Translations under genes and position numbers: made by a program
Notes under the pieces: model-generated
What the model saw: the letters and a program-made list of their open reading frames with translations, nothing else
Told to the model about the DNA's origin: nothing
Database searches by the model: none
NCBI RefSeq assembly: GCF_947492535.1
Contig: NZ_CANLNH010000003.1
Coordinates: 310,001-374,000, forward strand
Reading direction: 5' to 3'
DNA from: an uncultured Dokdonia sp.
GTDB taxonomy: Bacteria > Bacteroidota > Bacteroidia > Flavobacteriales > Flavobacteriaceae
Length of the DNA stretch: 64,000 nucleotides
Shown here: positions 18,695 to 27,813 of the stretch, piece after piece
Layout of the letters: every line of letters starts with the position of its first letter
How positions within the stretch are numbered: the first letter of the stretch is position 1

Positions 18695-19540
18695 ATGATT
18701 AATGATAACGGAACCTTAGTCCAAAGCAAAGAAACACATCTTAGTCCTATGAATAGAGGACTGTTATATGGAGATGGAGTTTTTGAAACCCTAAAAGTAG
18801 TAAACTCCAAAATACTGTTTTGGGAAGATCATTATTTTAGATTGATGGCATCTATGCGTATCCTGCGTATGGAGATTCCAATGGAGTTTACTCCAGAATA
18901 TCTTGAAAAACAATTACTAGACACTATAAATGCATGTGGCTTATCTGATGCACCTGCGCGCATTAGAATAACGGTCTATCGTAAAGATGGTGGGACGTAT
19001 TTGCCTGAGCATAGAGGTGTAGGGTATTATATATATGCCAAAGAAATTTCAACTCCATTTTATACGCTTTCGGATGCACCTTACGAGGTCGAGTTATATA
19101 AAGATCATTATGTGAATGCTGATATCTTATCTACCCTTAAAACAACGAATAAAGTGCTTCATGTAACGGGAAGTATTTTTGCAGAAGAAAATGGATATGA
19201 TAATTGCTTATTGCTTAATAATAAAAAGAATATTGTAGAAGCATTACAAGGAAATTTATTTCTAGTAAAAGGAACACATATCAAGACACCTCCACTAGAA
19301 GATGGTTGTCTCCGTGGAATTATTCGTAAACAATTATTAACAATACTTCCTTTACTAGAAGAGTATACGTTTGAGGAAGCTTCTATATCTCCTTTTGAGT
19401 TACAAAAAGCTGATGAACTCTTTATCACAAATGCGATAAAAGGAATTCAACCTATAACAAAGTATAGAAAGAAAGTCTATACATCAGAAGTTGCTAGTGT
19501 ACTATTACAAAAATTGAACGTAAAAGCTAGATTAGGTTAG
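18695..19540 (+). CDS. Class IV aminotransferase (PabC/IlvE fold)
   Basis: This 281-residue PLP enzyme opens MINDNGTLV and has NRGLLYGDGVFETLK (about residues 20-34) of the class IV family. Catalytic-lysine context LKTTNKVLH lies near residue 150 and EALQGNLFLV near 186. In Flavobacteria such proteins are usually annotated as aminodeoxychorismate lyase (folate) or branched-chain aminotransferase; length and isolation do not settle this. Its ATG follows a terminator T-tract with no leader, and its 3' end overlaps the convergent yqgE gene by 4 bases. Confidence 0.85.
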   Translation: MINDNGTLVQSKETHLSPMNRGLLYGDGVFETLKVVNSKILFWEDHYFRLMASMRILRMEIPMEFTPEYLEKQLLDTINACGLSDAPARIRITVYRKDGGTYLPEHRGVGYYIYAKEISTPFYTLSDAPYEVELYKDHYVNADILSTLKTTNKVLHVTGSIFAEENGYDNCLLLNNKKNIVEALQGNLFLVKGTHIKTPPLEDGCLRGIIRKQLLTILPLLEEYTFEEASISPFELQKADELFITNAIKGIQPITKYRKKVYTSEVASVLLQKLNVKARLG

Positions 19541-20097
19541 TTGTAGTGAGGATGCTCAGGAGAATTTGACCATATAAGATAATCTCCACCTAATTCTATG
19601 ATCTTTTCTCTCCAAAGTTTTTGACAACACTTGGTAAGTATATTTTCTTTATAATTATTTTCAACCACAACCCAAGATTTTTCGAGTAGCTCTTGATTAA
19701 GTTGTTCTGAATCCCATCCAGTATACCCTAAGAAAAATTGAATTTCTTCAGTTTTTATTTTATTTTCTTCTATAAGTTTGATCACTACATCAAAATCGCC
19801 GCCCCAAAAGATTCCAGAAGCTATTTCTGTACTATCTTTTATAAGATCAGGAACCGTATGTATAAAATAAATATTGTCTTGTTCTACAGGTCCTCCGTTA
19901 AAAATGGGCAAATCACTATGTGTAAGAAACGGAATAAAATCTTTAAGTTTCTGTTCGAGAGGTTTGTTCATTATAAAACCCACAGTGCCATGATCATTAT
20001 GATCGGCAAGTAAGATAACGGATCTATTAAATGACACATCACCTATAATAGATGGTTCTGCGATTAATAAATACCCTTTATTTGGAGGTAGTTTCAT
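19537..20097 (-). CDS. YqgE/AlgH family protein (UPF0301)
   Basis: This 186-residue protein opens MKLPPNKGYLLIAEPSI and continues with SFNRSVILLADHNDHGTVGFIMNKPL (split here by context, about residues 20-45). These are hallmarks of YqgE/AlgH, which are conserved proteins of unclear function linked to transcription in some bacteria. The frame is open to an upstream ATG at 20193, adding 32 residues. I prefer 20097 because it gives the usual family length of about 185 residues. The stop overlaps the convergent aminotransferase stop by 4 bases. Confidence 0.88.
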   Translation of the reverse strand: MKLPPNKGYLLIAEPSIIGDVSFNRSVILLADHNDHGTVGFIMNKPLEQKLKDFIPFLTHSDLPIFNGGPVEQDNIYFIHTVPDLIKDSTEIASGIFWGGDFDVVIKLIEENKIKTEEIQFFLGYTGWDSEQLNQELLEKSWVVVENNYKENILTKCCQKLWREKIIELGGDYLIWSNSPEHPHYN

Positions 20098-20470
20098 GGC
20101 ATTTTTAATTACATAAATAAACCTAGTCATTTTTTTTACCATATCAAAATAAAGTGACTTATGTTTAATGTTATCTTTTTTTGTTTCAGGCATTTAAATA
20201 TATATATTCCTAGGTTTATTTTGAAATAAATACTTTTGAGTGAAGTAAACGACTGTTTTATAGGGACTTATTTTTTATTGATTCTATTCTACAGCTTTGA
20301 TTTATAGAAAATATCTTTGTTTTTGATTTTAAATATTTGTTAAACAAGTTTTTATAACTAAAAATCATTATTAGAGTTTCCAGTGGTTTTTTAATTATTT
20401 AGAAAAACACTGTAACAAAACACTCACTTCATTTACTTATGATATACTATTTATTATTTATACAAACACG
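20098..20470. other. AT-rich gap between divergent yqgE and AIM24-like genes
   Basis: Apart from the possible N-terminal extension of yqgE (to 20193), I see no gene, hairpin or RNA. It presumably holds both promoters; no clean TAnnTTTG box stands out. Confidence 0.6.
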
Positions 20471-21271
20471 ATGAAAGCACACGAAATAGATTACGAGATT
20501 ATTGGAGAAGAAATGCAATATGTAGAGATAGAGTTAGATCCACAAGAAGGAGTGATTGCAGAAGCTGGGAGTTTTATGATGATGGAAGAAGGAATTAGAA
20601 TGGACACTATATTTGGCGATGGTTCTCAGAAAGATAACTCGGTATTAAGAAAAATTTTTGGAGCAGGTAAACGATTACTCACAGGAGAAAGTCTTTTTAT
20701 GACTGCTTTTTATAATGATGTAGTAGGAAAGAAGAAGGTAAGTTTTGCGTCTCCATACCCAGGGAAAATAATACCTATTGATCTTGCAGACATAGGAGGG
20801 AAGTTTATCTGTCAAAAAGATGCATTTCTTTGTGCAGCCAAGGGAGTTTCTGTAGGTATTGAATTTTCTAAAAAATTAGGAAGAGGTCTTTTTGGAGGAG
20901 AGGGATTTATTATGCAAAAACTTGAAGGTGATGGCGTCGCTTTTGTACATGCTGGCGGTACTACATTAAAGCGAGAGCTAGCTCCTGGCGAAAAACTAAA
21001 AGTTGATACGGGATGTATTATTGGTTTTGACCATACCGTAAACTATGATATTGAATTTGTAGGAGGGATTAAAAATACCATTTTTGGAGGTGAAGGATTA
21101 TTTTTTGCAACCTTATCTGGTCCAGGTACTGTATATATTCAATCATTACCATTTAGCAGATTAGCAAATAGAGTACTTGCATTGGCACCTTCAGGAGGAG
21201 GAAAGTCTAGAGGAGAAGGTTCTATCTTAGGAGGAATAGGAGATTTATTAGACGGCGATAATAGCTTTTAG
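20471..21271 (+). CDS. AIM24 / TIGR00266 family protein
   Basis: This 266-residue soluble protein with glycine-rich beta-structure is recognised by MEEGIRMDT near residue 36, [12 protein letters not shown] near 140 and [14 protein letters not shown] near 215. The family (AIM24-like, TRAP-like beta fold) is widespread, and its biochemical role is unknown in bacteria. The C-terminal 30 residues are Gly/Ser-rich. It is monocistronic, with gaps of more than 150 bases on both sides. Confidence 0.88.
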   Translation: MKAHEIDYEIIGEEMQYVEIELDPQEGVIAEAGSFMMMEEGIRMDTIFGDGSQKDNSVLRKIFGAGKRLLTGESLFMTAFYNDVVGKKKVSFASPYPGKIIPIDLADIGGKFICQKDAFLCAAKGVSVGIEFSKKLGRGLFGGEGFIMQKLEGDGVAFVHAGGTTLKRELAPGEKLKVDTGCIIGFDHTVNYDIEFVGGIKNTIFGGEGLFFATLSGPGTVYIQSLPFSRLANRVLALAPSGGGKSRGEGSILGGIGDLLDGDNSF

Positions 21272-21442
21272 TAAGTGTCTGTAAACGAATAAAATATATT
21301 TTAACACGATCAAAAATTGTTGTTAAAGTGTAAGGATTGGTTTAAAAAGTAGAACAAAAGGTGTATATTTAAGATATAATAAAAATACCTGCCTATACAG
21401 AAAACTACTTTTATTAGATCTAACCTAAACCTAATTTCGAAT

Positions 21443-21640
21443 ATGGCGAGAGCAATGTTTGAATACACAAAAACTATCCTTAACAAGGTGAGTTTTGACA
21501 GTGTATTATTTTGTAAAGAGCTACAAAAAGCAGTTAAACGATTACTTCCTTATGAAATTGAGGAACTTCGTATTTGGATCGACATCCTTGTAAAGGAGAA
21601 GCCAAATCTTAATCAATGTCTCATTTATTTAAACCCATAA
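21443..21640 (+). CDS. Small conserved-looking flavobacterial protein (65 aa)
   Basis: This 65-residue protein starts MARAMFEYTKTIL and has two predicted amphipathic helices around KELQKAVKRLLPYEIEELR and ending CLIYLNP. It has no signal peptide or membrane helix. A convincing bidirectional terminator begins at its stop codon, which supports a real transcription unit. I recall similar short proteins in other Flavobacteria but know no function. Confidence 0.78.
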   Translation: MARAMFEYTKTILNKVSFDSVLFCKELQKAVKRLLPYEIEELRIWIDILVKEKPNLNQCLIYLNP

Positions 21641-21669
21641 AAAAGAGCCTTGGAAACAAGGCTCTTTTT
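21640..21669. terminator. Bidirectional terminator
   Basis: Perfect 13-bp stem AAAAAGAGCCTTG / CAAGGCTCTTTTT with a GAAA tetraloop, between the convergent 65-aa gene and oxyR. Confidence 0.93.
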
Positions 21670-21690
21670 AGTTGTGCAATGTTCTTTTAA

Positions 21691-22632
21691 TCATTTATGA
21701 TTAATAGGACTAATGATTTGAACATTCTGAAATGCAATGGCTCCTTTTACAACACTGGCGATTGTAGTACGTAAGGCTTCTATAATTTGCATTTTGAGTT
21801 CACTTCTATGATAAATAAGACTCACCTCTCTAGCGGGTGATGGTTCCTTAAAATTCTTTAAGGAGTCTATGTCTTTTCCTTTATAATCTATAGTATGTAA
21901 ATAAGGTAATAACGTCATTCCTAAATCTTCATTGGCAAGTTTTACTAAAGTTTCAAAACTACCACTCTCTAACGAAAAATGATCATCTTCTTGATTGCCC
22001 ACTGCTTTGCATAAATTAATAACGCCATCTCTAAAACAATGTCCATCTTCTAGTAATAACATATCTGTTAAATCTAAATCTGAAACTTCTAAGCTCTTCT
22101 TTTTAGCTAAACGATGGTTTTGTGTGACATAGGCAATAAAGGGTTCGTAATACAAAGGACGTTCCTTAATATTTTCATTTTCCAAAGGTGTAGCAGCAAT
22201 AGCAGCATCTAAATGTCCTTCTTCAAGTTTTTCTATAATAGTCTCTGTATTTAACTCCTCTATCTTAAGTTTTACTTTTGGATACTTATTAATAAAGTTA
22301 CGTAAGAACATAGGTAATAGTGTAGGCATAATTGTAGGGATAATACCCAACTTGAATTCTCCTCCTATAAATCCTTTTTCTTGATCGACAATATCAGAAA
22401 TGCGATTTGCTTCATTTACGATATTTTTTGCCTGGATAACTATTTTGGTTCCTATCTCCGTAAGTTCAATAGGTTTTTTTGTGCGATCAAAAATTAAAAC
22501 ATCAAGTTCTTCTTCTATCTTTTGTATTTGCATACTTAAGGTAGGTTGTGTCACAAATGTTTTTTCAGCTGCTTTTGTAAAGTTTTTATGCTCTGCAACA
22601 GCGAGTACATATTTTAATTGAGTAATAGTCAT
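21691..22632 (-). CDS. oxyR: OxyR, peroxide-sensing LysR-family regulator
   Basis: This 313-residue protein has an N-terminal LysR winged helix (MTITQLKYVLAVAEHKNFTK) and a substrate-binding-like C-domain. It carries DGHCFRDGVINLC, with cysteines at 199 and 208 when counted from the ATG at 22632. These are the same positions and spacing as the redox disulfide of E. coli OxyR. The longer frame begins with a TTG at 22656 and is not preferred. It probably activates catalase and peroxidase genes upon H2O2. A perfect 13-bp inverted repeat lies 52 bases upstream and may be its own operator. Confidence 0.95.
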   Translation of the reverse strand: MTITQLKYVLAVAEHKNFTKAAEKTFVTQPTLSMQIQKIEEELDVLIFDRTKKPIELTEIGTKIVIQAKNIVNEANRISDIVDQEKGFIGGEFKLGIIPTIMPTLLPMFLRNFINKYPKVKLKIEELNTETIIEKLEEGHLDAAIAATPLENENIKERPLYYEPFIAYVTQNHRLAKKKSLEVSDLDLTDMLLLEDGHCFRDGVINLCKAVGNQEDDHFSLESGSFETLVKLANEDLGMTLLPYLHTIDYKGKDIDSLKNFKEPSPAREVSLIYHRSELKMQIIEALRTTIASVVKGAIAFQNVQIISPINHK

Positions 22633-22683
22633 AAGATGGTATCTAGATCGTTGCAAAAATACAAAGCTATTAGCAAAAACTAT

Positions 22684-22717
22684 ACATATAAGAAAACAAT
22701 TAGTTTTTCTTATATGT
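22684..22717. promoter_or_regulatory. Perfect inverted repeat upstream of oxyR
   Basis: ACATATAAGAAAA and TTTTCTTATATGT (13-bp arms) are separated by 8 bases, at 52 to 85 bases upstream of the oxyR ATG. It is a good candidate for an OxyR autoregulatory site or promoter operator; there is no T-tract context for a terminator. Confidence 0.6.
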
Positions 22718-22746
22718 AAATACGCTCTTATGCCTATCAGTATAAC

Positions 22747-22790
22747 GCATTAAAAAAGGCTTCATAATTATATGAAGCCTTTTTTAATGC
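22747..22790 (-). terminator. Very long perfect hairpin terminator after DUF2141 gene
   Basis: 20-bp perfect arms (GCATTAAAAAAGGCTTCATA and its complement) around an ATTA loop, 18 bases after the DUF2141 stop on the minus strand. The A/T runs flank a GGCTTC stem, giving T-tracts on both strands. Confidence 0.85.
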
Positions 22791-22808
22791 TATATACTAT
22801 TGTAGTGA

Positions 22809-23225
22809 TTACATGTTTATTTTGATGGTAATATCTTTATCTTCTACTGTAAATTTAGCATCTCCCCAGTTTGGAGGTCCAAAACCAGCACCTGCACCAG
22901 AAACTCCATAAGGCTCTTTAGGCATCCCGCTTGGTTCAAAATCCATACGTCCATTTGAATTAAAATCGTGTAGGGTGATAATTCCATAAGTTCCTGGTTG
23001 AACGTTTTCAAATGTTAATGTAACCGATTTGTTTTCAGGAGTCGTTTCGGCAGCATCTAATGGTGCCGCTTTCATAAATGTTGCTTCGTCATATAACGCA
23101 GCAGATACTTTTCCATCATTATTTAAAAGGTTTGGAATTTCAATAGTAACGGTAACACCTTTATTTTCTTGAGCGAATGTTAAGGTTGAGAATAAAAATG
23201 CGATTAAGTAGATACAAGTTTTCAT
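22809..23225 (-). CDS. DUF2141 secreted protein
   Basis: This 138-residue protein has a signal peptide (1-18, ending TFAQ). The C-terminal half shows the DUF2141 pattern: PGTYGIITLHDFNSNGRMDF (about residues 79-98) and then EPYGVSGAGAGFGPPNW. The fold is probably a beta-sandwich like transthyretin/CNA-B, and it is exported to the periplasm or surface. Its role is unknown. It is monocistronic with a strong terminator; a palindrome copy lies 52 bases upstream of its start. Confidence 0.9.
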   Translation of the reverse strand: MKTCIYLIAFLFSTLTFAQENKGVTVTIEIPNLLNNDGKVSAALYDEATFMKAAPLDAAETTPENKSVTLTFENVQPGTYGIITLHDFNSNGRMDFEPSGMPKEPYGVSGAGAGFGPPNWGDAKFTVEDKDITIKINM

Positions 23226-23276
23226 AATGTGTTGTTTTTATAGTGTTAATTTTGATTGACAGGGTAAAAGTATGTG

Positions 23277-23296
23277 TACGCTTTCGCGAAAGCGAA
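23277..23296. repeat. Dispersed palindrome (intergenic)
   Basis: Exact 14-base core at 23280-23293. The 20-mer has one outer mismatch (GCGAA for GCGTA). It lies between the divergent DUF2141 and TPR genes, in a 273-base gap that otherwise shows nothing clear. Confidence 0.93.
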
Positions 23297-23498
23297 CAAA
23301 ACCTTCTGAACTGTCAAAAATTAGGATTGAACTGTAGTAGTACCCTTATTTCTGCCAAAAACTGAAATCTGCTGCCGTCTGTTCGCATTTTTTCCTTTCG
23401 GCTTGATTGTTGAATGTTCATTACTATGTTGACAACTCTTAGTATGAAGAATAGCATAACACTAAAACATTGTTAAATTTATACTAATACATAAATGA

Positions 23499-24896
23499 AT
23501 GTGTATGAACTATAATCCAGAAGAAGAAAATAACCTTTCCCTTACGCGTTTTGAGTCTATGTTGAAGACGAATAACGTTTCGTTTTTTGACTCTGAAGAG
23601 TTTGAAAGTATAACAAATTACTATATAGAAGAAGGTAAAATAGCTTTGGCTAGGAAAGCTGTAAAATTGGGATTAGAACAACACCCAACTTCCATAAACC
23701 TTAGGTTATACAAGGCAGAGATTTTTATTTTTGAAAATAAATTTGAAGAAGCTAATGTCATTTTAAATGAACTCTATGAATTAGAGCCTAAAAATGAAGA
23801 GATTTATATTCAAAAAGCAAACATATATAGTAAACAAGATAAGCATCAAGAGGCCATTAACTTATTAGAAATGGCAATAGACCTTACTGAAGATCCTTCA
23901 GATGTGTATTCTTTGATTGGCATGGAATACCTCTTTATAGATGATTTTCAGAATGCGAAGTATAACTTTATGAAGTGTCTTGAAATAGATGATACAGACT
24001 ATAGTGCGCTTTATAATATTATTTATTGTTTTGATTTTCTAGAGCAACGCGAAGAAGCTATAGAATATCTAAATATGTTTTTAAACAAAAACCCATATTG
24101 TGAAGTCGCTTGGCATCAAGTGGGAAAACAATACTTTGATTTAAAACACTATGAAAAAGCACTTTCTGCATTTGATTTTGCAGTGATCAGTGATGATCGT
24201 TTTATTGGTGCATATCTAGAAAAAGGAAAAGTACTTGAAAAGCTTGGAAGATACCATGAAGCGCTTGAAAACTATCAAATTACATTAGAGCTTGATGATC
24301 CTACTTCATTTGCGTTATTACGTATGGGGAAGTGCTATGACCAGTTAGGAAATGATGAATTGGCCATCAAACATTACAAAAGATGTGTGCATGAGGATCC
24401 GCTATTAGATAATGGCTGGATTGCCATTACAGATTATTACGCAAAAAGGTTAGATTTCCAAAAAGCGCTTTACTATATAAATAAAGCCATTCATATTGAT
24501 TCTGAAAATGTATTGTATTGGAAACGATATGCAAGAATTAATCACCGCTTAAAGTTTTATGAAGAAGCAGAGCACGGATATAGACGTACATTAGAGCTTG
24601 GTAATTATGAGTTAGAGACTTGGCTTACGCATGCAGATATATTGCTATACTTAGAAGAAACAGATGCCGCTATCACCATTCTTTCACAAGCATTAGAGTT
24701 TTATCCTGAAAATGTAGAAATTATGTTTCGTTTATCTGGATTGAATTATACAAAAGGGGATGATATTCAAGGACGTTTTTTCCTTAAAACAGCCTTAATG
24801 ATAGATCCAGATTTTTCTATTATACTAGAAGAATTGTTCCCATATGCACATTCTAAAAAAGAGGTAAAAGAACTATTAGCCAAATATAACGTCTAA
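23499..24896 (+). CDS. Tetratricopeptide-repeat protein
   Basis: This 465-residue soluble protein is built almost wholly of 34-residue TPR units. Typical unit cores are ALARKAVKLGLEQHP, HQEAINLLEMAIDL, YEKALSAFDFAV and YHEALENYQITLEL. It has an acidic N-terminus and no signal peptide or catalytic domain, so it is a cytoplasmic scaffold. ATG at 23499 or 23505 (Met3) are both possible. It is followed 71 bases later by the DUF368 pair, aroE and the DUF349 gene on the same strand, an arrangement I associate with Flavobacteriaceae. The partner is unknown. Confidence 0.9.
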   Translation: MCMNYNPEEENNLSLTRFESMLKTNNVSFFDSEEFESITNYYIEEGKIALARKAVKLGLEQHPTSINLRLYKAEIFIFENKFEEANVILNELYELEPKNEEIYIQKANIYSKQDKHQEAINLLEMAIDLTEDPSDVYSLIGMEYLFIDDFQNAKYNFMKCLEIDDTDYSALYNIIYCFDFLEQREEAIEYLNMFLNKNPYCEVAWHQVGKQYFDLKHYEKALSAFDFAVISDDRFIGAYLEKGKVLEKLGRYHEALENYQITLELDDPTSFALLRMGKCYDQLGNDELAIKHYKRCVHEDPLLDNGWIAITDYYAKRLDFQKALYYINKAIHIDSENVLYWKRYARINHRLKFYEEAEHGYRRTLELGNYELETWLTHADILLYLEETDAAITILSQALEFYPENVEIMFRLSGLNYTKGDDIQGRFFLKTALMIDPDFSIILEELFPYAHSKKEVKELLAKYNV

Positions 24897-24967
24897 AGAT
24901 GTTGTTATTTTTTGGGTTTCTGTAGGTCTTCTTAATCAAACCTACTATTTTAGCATATACTAACTAT

Positions 24968-25948
24968 ATGCTGATGTCAAAATCTATATTCTCTTACTTT
25001 ATAATACTTTTAAAAGGAATGGCAATGGGCGCTGCCGATGTAGTGCCGGGAGTTTCAGGAGGAACCATTGCGTTTATATCAGGTATTTATCAAGAACTTA
25101 TAGAAACTATAGATAGACTAGATTTTGGGATTATTAAAGTATGGAAGAAGGAAGGTTTTAAAAAAATGTTCATTCATTATAACCTTGGCTTTCTGGTTAG
25201 TTTATTCTTAGGCGTATTTATTAGTATTTTATCACTCGCCAATTTAATTTCTTATTTATTAGAAAATCACCCTGTGATTGTATGGTCCTTTTTCTTTGGG
25301 CTTGTGGTTGCAAGTATTATCTATATAGGAAAGCAAATTAAAAAGTGGAGTCCTATAATTATTATAACAGCTATTATAGGTGTCGCTGTTGCGTATTATA
25401 TTACTATAGCCACACCAGCTCAGGCTCCAGATGCACTATACTTTTTCTTTCTATCAGGATGTATCGCTATTATAGCGATGATCTTGCCAGGGGTTTCAGG
25501 ATCATTTATTCTTGTGTTATTAGGCTCTTATGGTATTGTATTATCTTCATTGACAGATTTTATAGATGGGGTTACTTCTGGTAATTGGGAAGTTGTTAAA
25601 ACAAGCTTTTTAAAAGTACTGCTTTTTATTATTGGCTGTGTGATTGGCTTAAAGCTTTTTTCGAAAGCATTAAAATGGATGTTTGCTCATAAACAAGAGA
25701 TTACCTCAGCCATACTAACGGGCTTTATGATAGGATCGCTCAATAAAATATGGCCATGGAAAAATGTGCTTTCTACGAGGACAGATAGACATGGTGATGA
25801 AGTGCCTTTATTAGAAAAAAGTGTGTTACCTTCTTCTTTTGAAGGTGAACCCTTAGTGATGTATGCTATTGTTTTTTCAATTATAGGGTTTTTAGCAATA
25901 TTCTTACTTGAACGATTAGCTGTACGAAAAAAAATAAATGCAAACTAA
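24968..25948 (+). CDS. DUF368 membrane protein, first of a tandem pair
   Basis: This 326-residue protein has about ten membrane helices and the DUF368 signature GMAMGAADVVPGVSGGT near residue 17. The inverted-repeat counterpart MILPGVSGSFILVLLGSYG lies near residue 172. DUF368 proteins have been linked to recycling of undecaprenyl phosphate across the membrane (PopT) in other bacteria, giving a likely but untested role here in cell-wall lipid carrier return. It overlaps the second DUF368 gene by 11 bases. Confidence 0.9.
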   Translation: MLMSKSIFSYFIILLKGMAMGAADVVPGVSGGTIAFISGIYQELIETIDRLDFGIIKVWKKEGFKKMFIHYNLGFLVSLFLGVFISILSLANLISYLLENHPVIVWSFFFGLVVASIIYIGKQIKKWSPIIIITAIIGVAVAYYITIATPAQAPDALYFFFLSGCIAIIAMILPGVSGSFILVLLGSYGIVLSSLTDFIDGVTSGNWEVVKTSFLKVLLFIIGCVIGLKLFSKALKWMFAHKQEITSAILTGFMIGSLNKIWPWKNVLSTRTDRHGDEVPLLEKSVLPSSFEGEPLVMYAIVFSIIGFLAIFLLERLAVRKKINAN

Positions 25949-26957
25949 AACACGCACTTTTGTTGATAAAATCTGGCTTATCCTTAAAGGGTTAGCAATG
26001 GGAGCGGCCAATAAAGTACCAGGTGTTTCAGGAGGAGTTGTTGCGTTTGTAGCTGGTTTTTATGAAGAATTTATAGCTTCTCTTCAAAAATTTAATGGAA
26101 AAGCATTGCGATTATTGCTCAATGGCCGGTTTAAAAGTTTCTGGGCATATGTTAATGGTAAATTTTTAGGTTTGCTTATTCTTGGGATGCTAATCAGTTA
26201 CTTTAGTGTCTCTTTGCTTTTGGATGTTGCATTACAGCATTATCCTTTATTGGTTTGGAGCGCTTTTTTTGGAATGATTATAGGTTCCATTTATTATATA
26301 GGGAAGGATTTTGAAAATTGGAATAGACAAATCGTACTGTATACAATATTGGGAGTAATAGGAGGAGTGAGTATAAGTCTTTTAGAACCAGCACAAGAGA
26401 ATGATCATTTAGTATTTGTTTTCTTTTGTGGTATTATAGGGGTTTCGGGTATGACACTTCCTGGCTTATCAGGGTCGTTTATTTTGATCCTATTAGGCAA
26501 CTATGTGTTATTATTGGTCGACTCTGTTAATGCTTTATATACGACCTTATTAGATATTGTTACGTTAGATTTTAGTTTTACTGACGATCCTGAGCAAATG
26601 CGATTGCTAAAAGTATTACTTGTTTTTGCAGCAGGCTCTCTTACAGGATTAATAACTCTTTCTCACTTTTTGGGGTATTTGCTAAAGAAATTTAAGAATA
26701 ACACAAATGCTACTATCTTAGGATTTATTGCAGGCTCATTAGGAGTTGTCTGGCCTTGGAAGAAAGAAGTCTACAAGATGATTGATGGTAATGTCCTATT
26801 GGATATTAATGGCAATCCTATTTTAGATAATTACAATCGCTTCTTTCCATCAGAAGTTACCTTAGAAAATACATTAGCTATATTCTTTATTGGAGTTGGT
26901 ATATTACTGGTGGTCGCATTAGGGAAGTATGGAGATAAAACTAGAGCACATGGGTAG
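25938..26957 (+). CDS. DUF368 membrane protein, second of a tandem pair
   Basis: This 339-residue protein shares the DUF368 layout: GLAMGAANKVPGVSGGVV near residue 17 and MTLPGLSGSFILILLGNY near 172. It differs from its neighbour in about half of the residues, so the duplication is old. Asp-Val in the first signature of the upstream copy is replaced by Asn-Lys. The overlaps with the upstream paralogue (11 bases) and with aroE (8 bases) indicate a translationally coupled operon. Two copies may act as a pair or on different lipid carriers, which is inference. Confidence 0.9.
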   Translation: MQTKTRTFVDKIWLILKGLAMGAANKVPGVSGGVVAFVAGFYEEFIASLQKFNGKALRLLLNGRFKSFWAYVNGKFLGLLILGMLISYFSVSLLLDVALQHYPLLVWSAFFGMIIGSIYYIGKDFENWNRQIVLYTILGVIGGVSISLLEPAQENDHLVFVFFCGIIGVSGMTLPGLSGSFILILLGNYVLLLVDSVNALYTTLLDIVTLDFSFTDDPEQMRLLKVLLVFAAGSLTGLITLSHFLGYLLKKFKNNTNATILGFIAGSLGVVWPWKKEVYKMIDGNVLLDINGNPILDNYNRFFPSEVTLENTLAIFFIGVGILLVVALGKYGDKTRAHG

Positions 26958-27699
26958 TTATGGACTTATAGGTAAGAATATATCCTATTCTTTTTCTAGA
27001 CGTTATTTTGCTTCAAAATTTGAAAAGGAAAATATAGCTAATGCCAGTTATGTAAACTTTGATAGCCAGACGATAAAAGAGGTTGAGGAACACCTTTCTA
27101 ATACTGCTATTCAAGGTTTTAATGTAACGATTCCTTATAAAGAAGAAATCATACCCTATCTTGATTATGTAGATGTGAATGCGCATAGCATAGGAGCTGT
27201 AAACACTATAAAACGTACTGATTCTGGAAAACTAATAGGATACAATACAGACTACATAGGATTTAAACAATCGTTTTTAGAATATTGTGGAGATTTCTTT
27301 TCTAACACCTCTAGAACTAAAAAAGCGCTAATACTTGGTACAGGAGGCGCTTCAAAAGGAGTGATCTATGCATTACAACAACTAGGAGTTCATTGTACAT
27401 ATGTATCTAGAAATACATCGGAAAATATATTGTCATACACTAATTTGTCTGAAGCGGTACTACGTGAGCATACACTTATTGTAAATTGTACACCTTTAGG
27501 TACGTCACCAGATATAGATGCGTTTCCTGATATCCCATATGAGTACGTAAATGAATCTCATATTCTTTATGACCTTATCTATAATCCAGAAAAAACACGG
27601 TTTTTAGAAAAAGGAGAACGTCGTGGAGCTACTATCATTTCAGGATTACGTATGCTAGAATTACAGGCAGAAGCCTCTTGGGAAATTTGGCAAGAGTAA
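26950..27699 (+). CDS. aroE: Shikimate dehydrogenase
   Basis: This 249-residue NADP enzyme reduces 3-dehydroshikimate to shikimate. It has SYSFSRRYF near residue 10 (substrate Ser pair), NVTIPYKE near 58 with the catalytic lysine, LGTGGASKG near 130 (nucleotide loop) and YDLIYNPEKTRFL near 205. I prefer the ATG at 26950, which opens MGSYGLIGKN; a frame from 26929 would add seven residues deep in the upstream gene. It is at the end of the DUF368 cluster and followed by a 114-base gap. Confidence 0.95.
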   Translation: MGSYGLIGKNISYSFSRRYFASKFEKENIANASYVNFDSQTIKEVEEHLSNTAIQGFNVTIPYKEEIIPYLDYVDVNAHSIGAVNTIKRTDSGKLIGYNTDYIGFKQSFLEYCGDFFSNTSRTKKALILGTGGASKGVIYALQQLGVHCTYVSRNTSENILSYTNLSEAVLREHTLIVNCTPLGTSPDIDAFPDIPYEYVNESHILYDLIYNPEKTRFLEKGERRGATIISGLRMLELQAEASWEIWQE

Positions 27700-27813
27700 C
27701 TCTCTTTTCTAGTTTTTTAACAGATATTCCTATAATCCTTATAGGATATTATAATTATATGAGCGGTATTAGTATCTTTAGCTCTTTAAAGATGAACCTT
27801 AACATTGAAACAA

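Noticed and set aside
27729-27793. Two small inverted repeats between aroE and the DUF349 gene
   Set aside because: Seven-base stems in AT-rich DNA without T-tracts are not convincing as terminators or operators.
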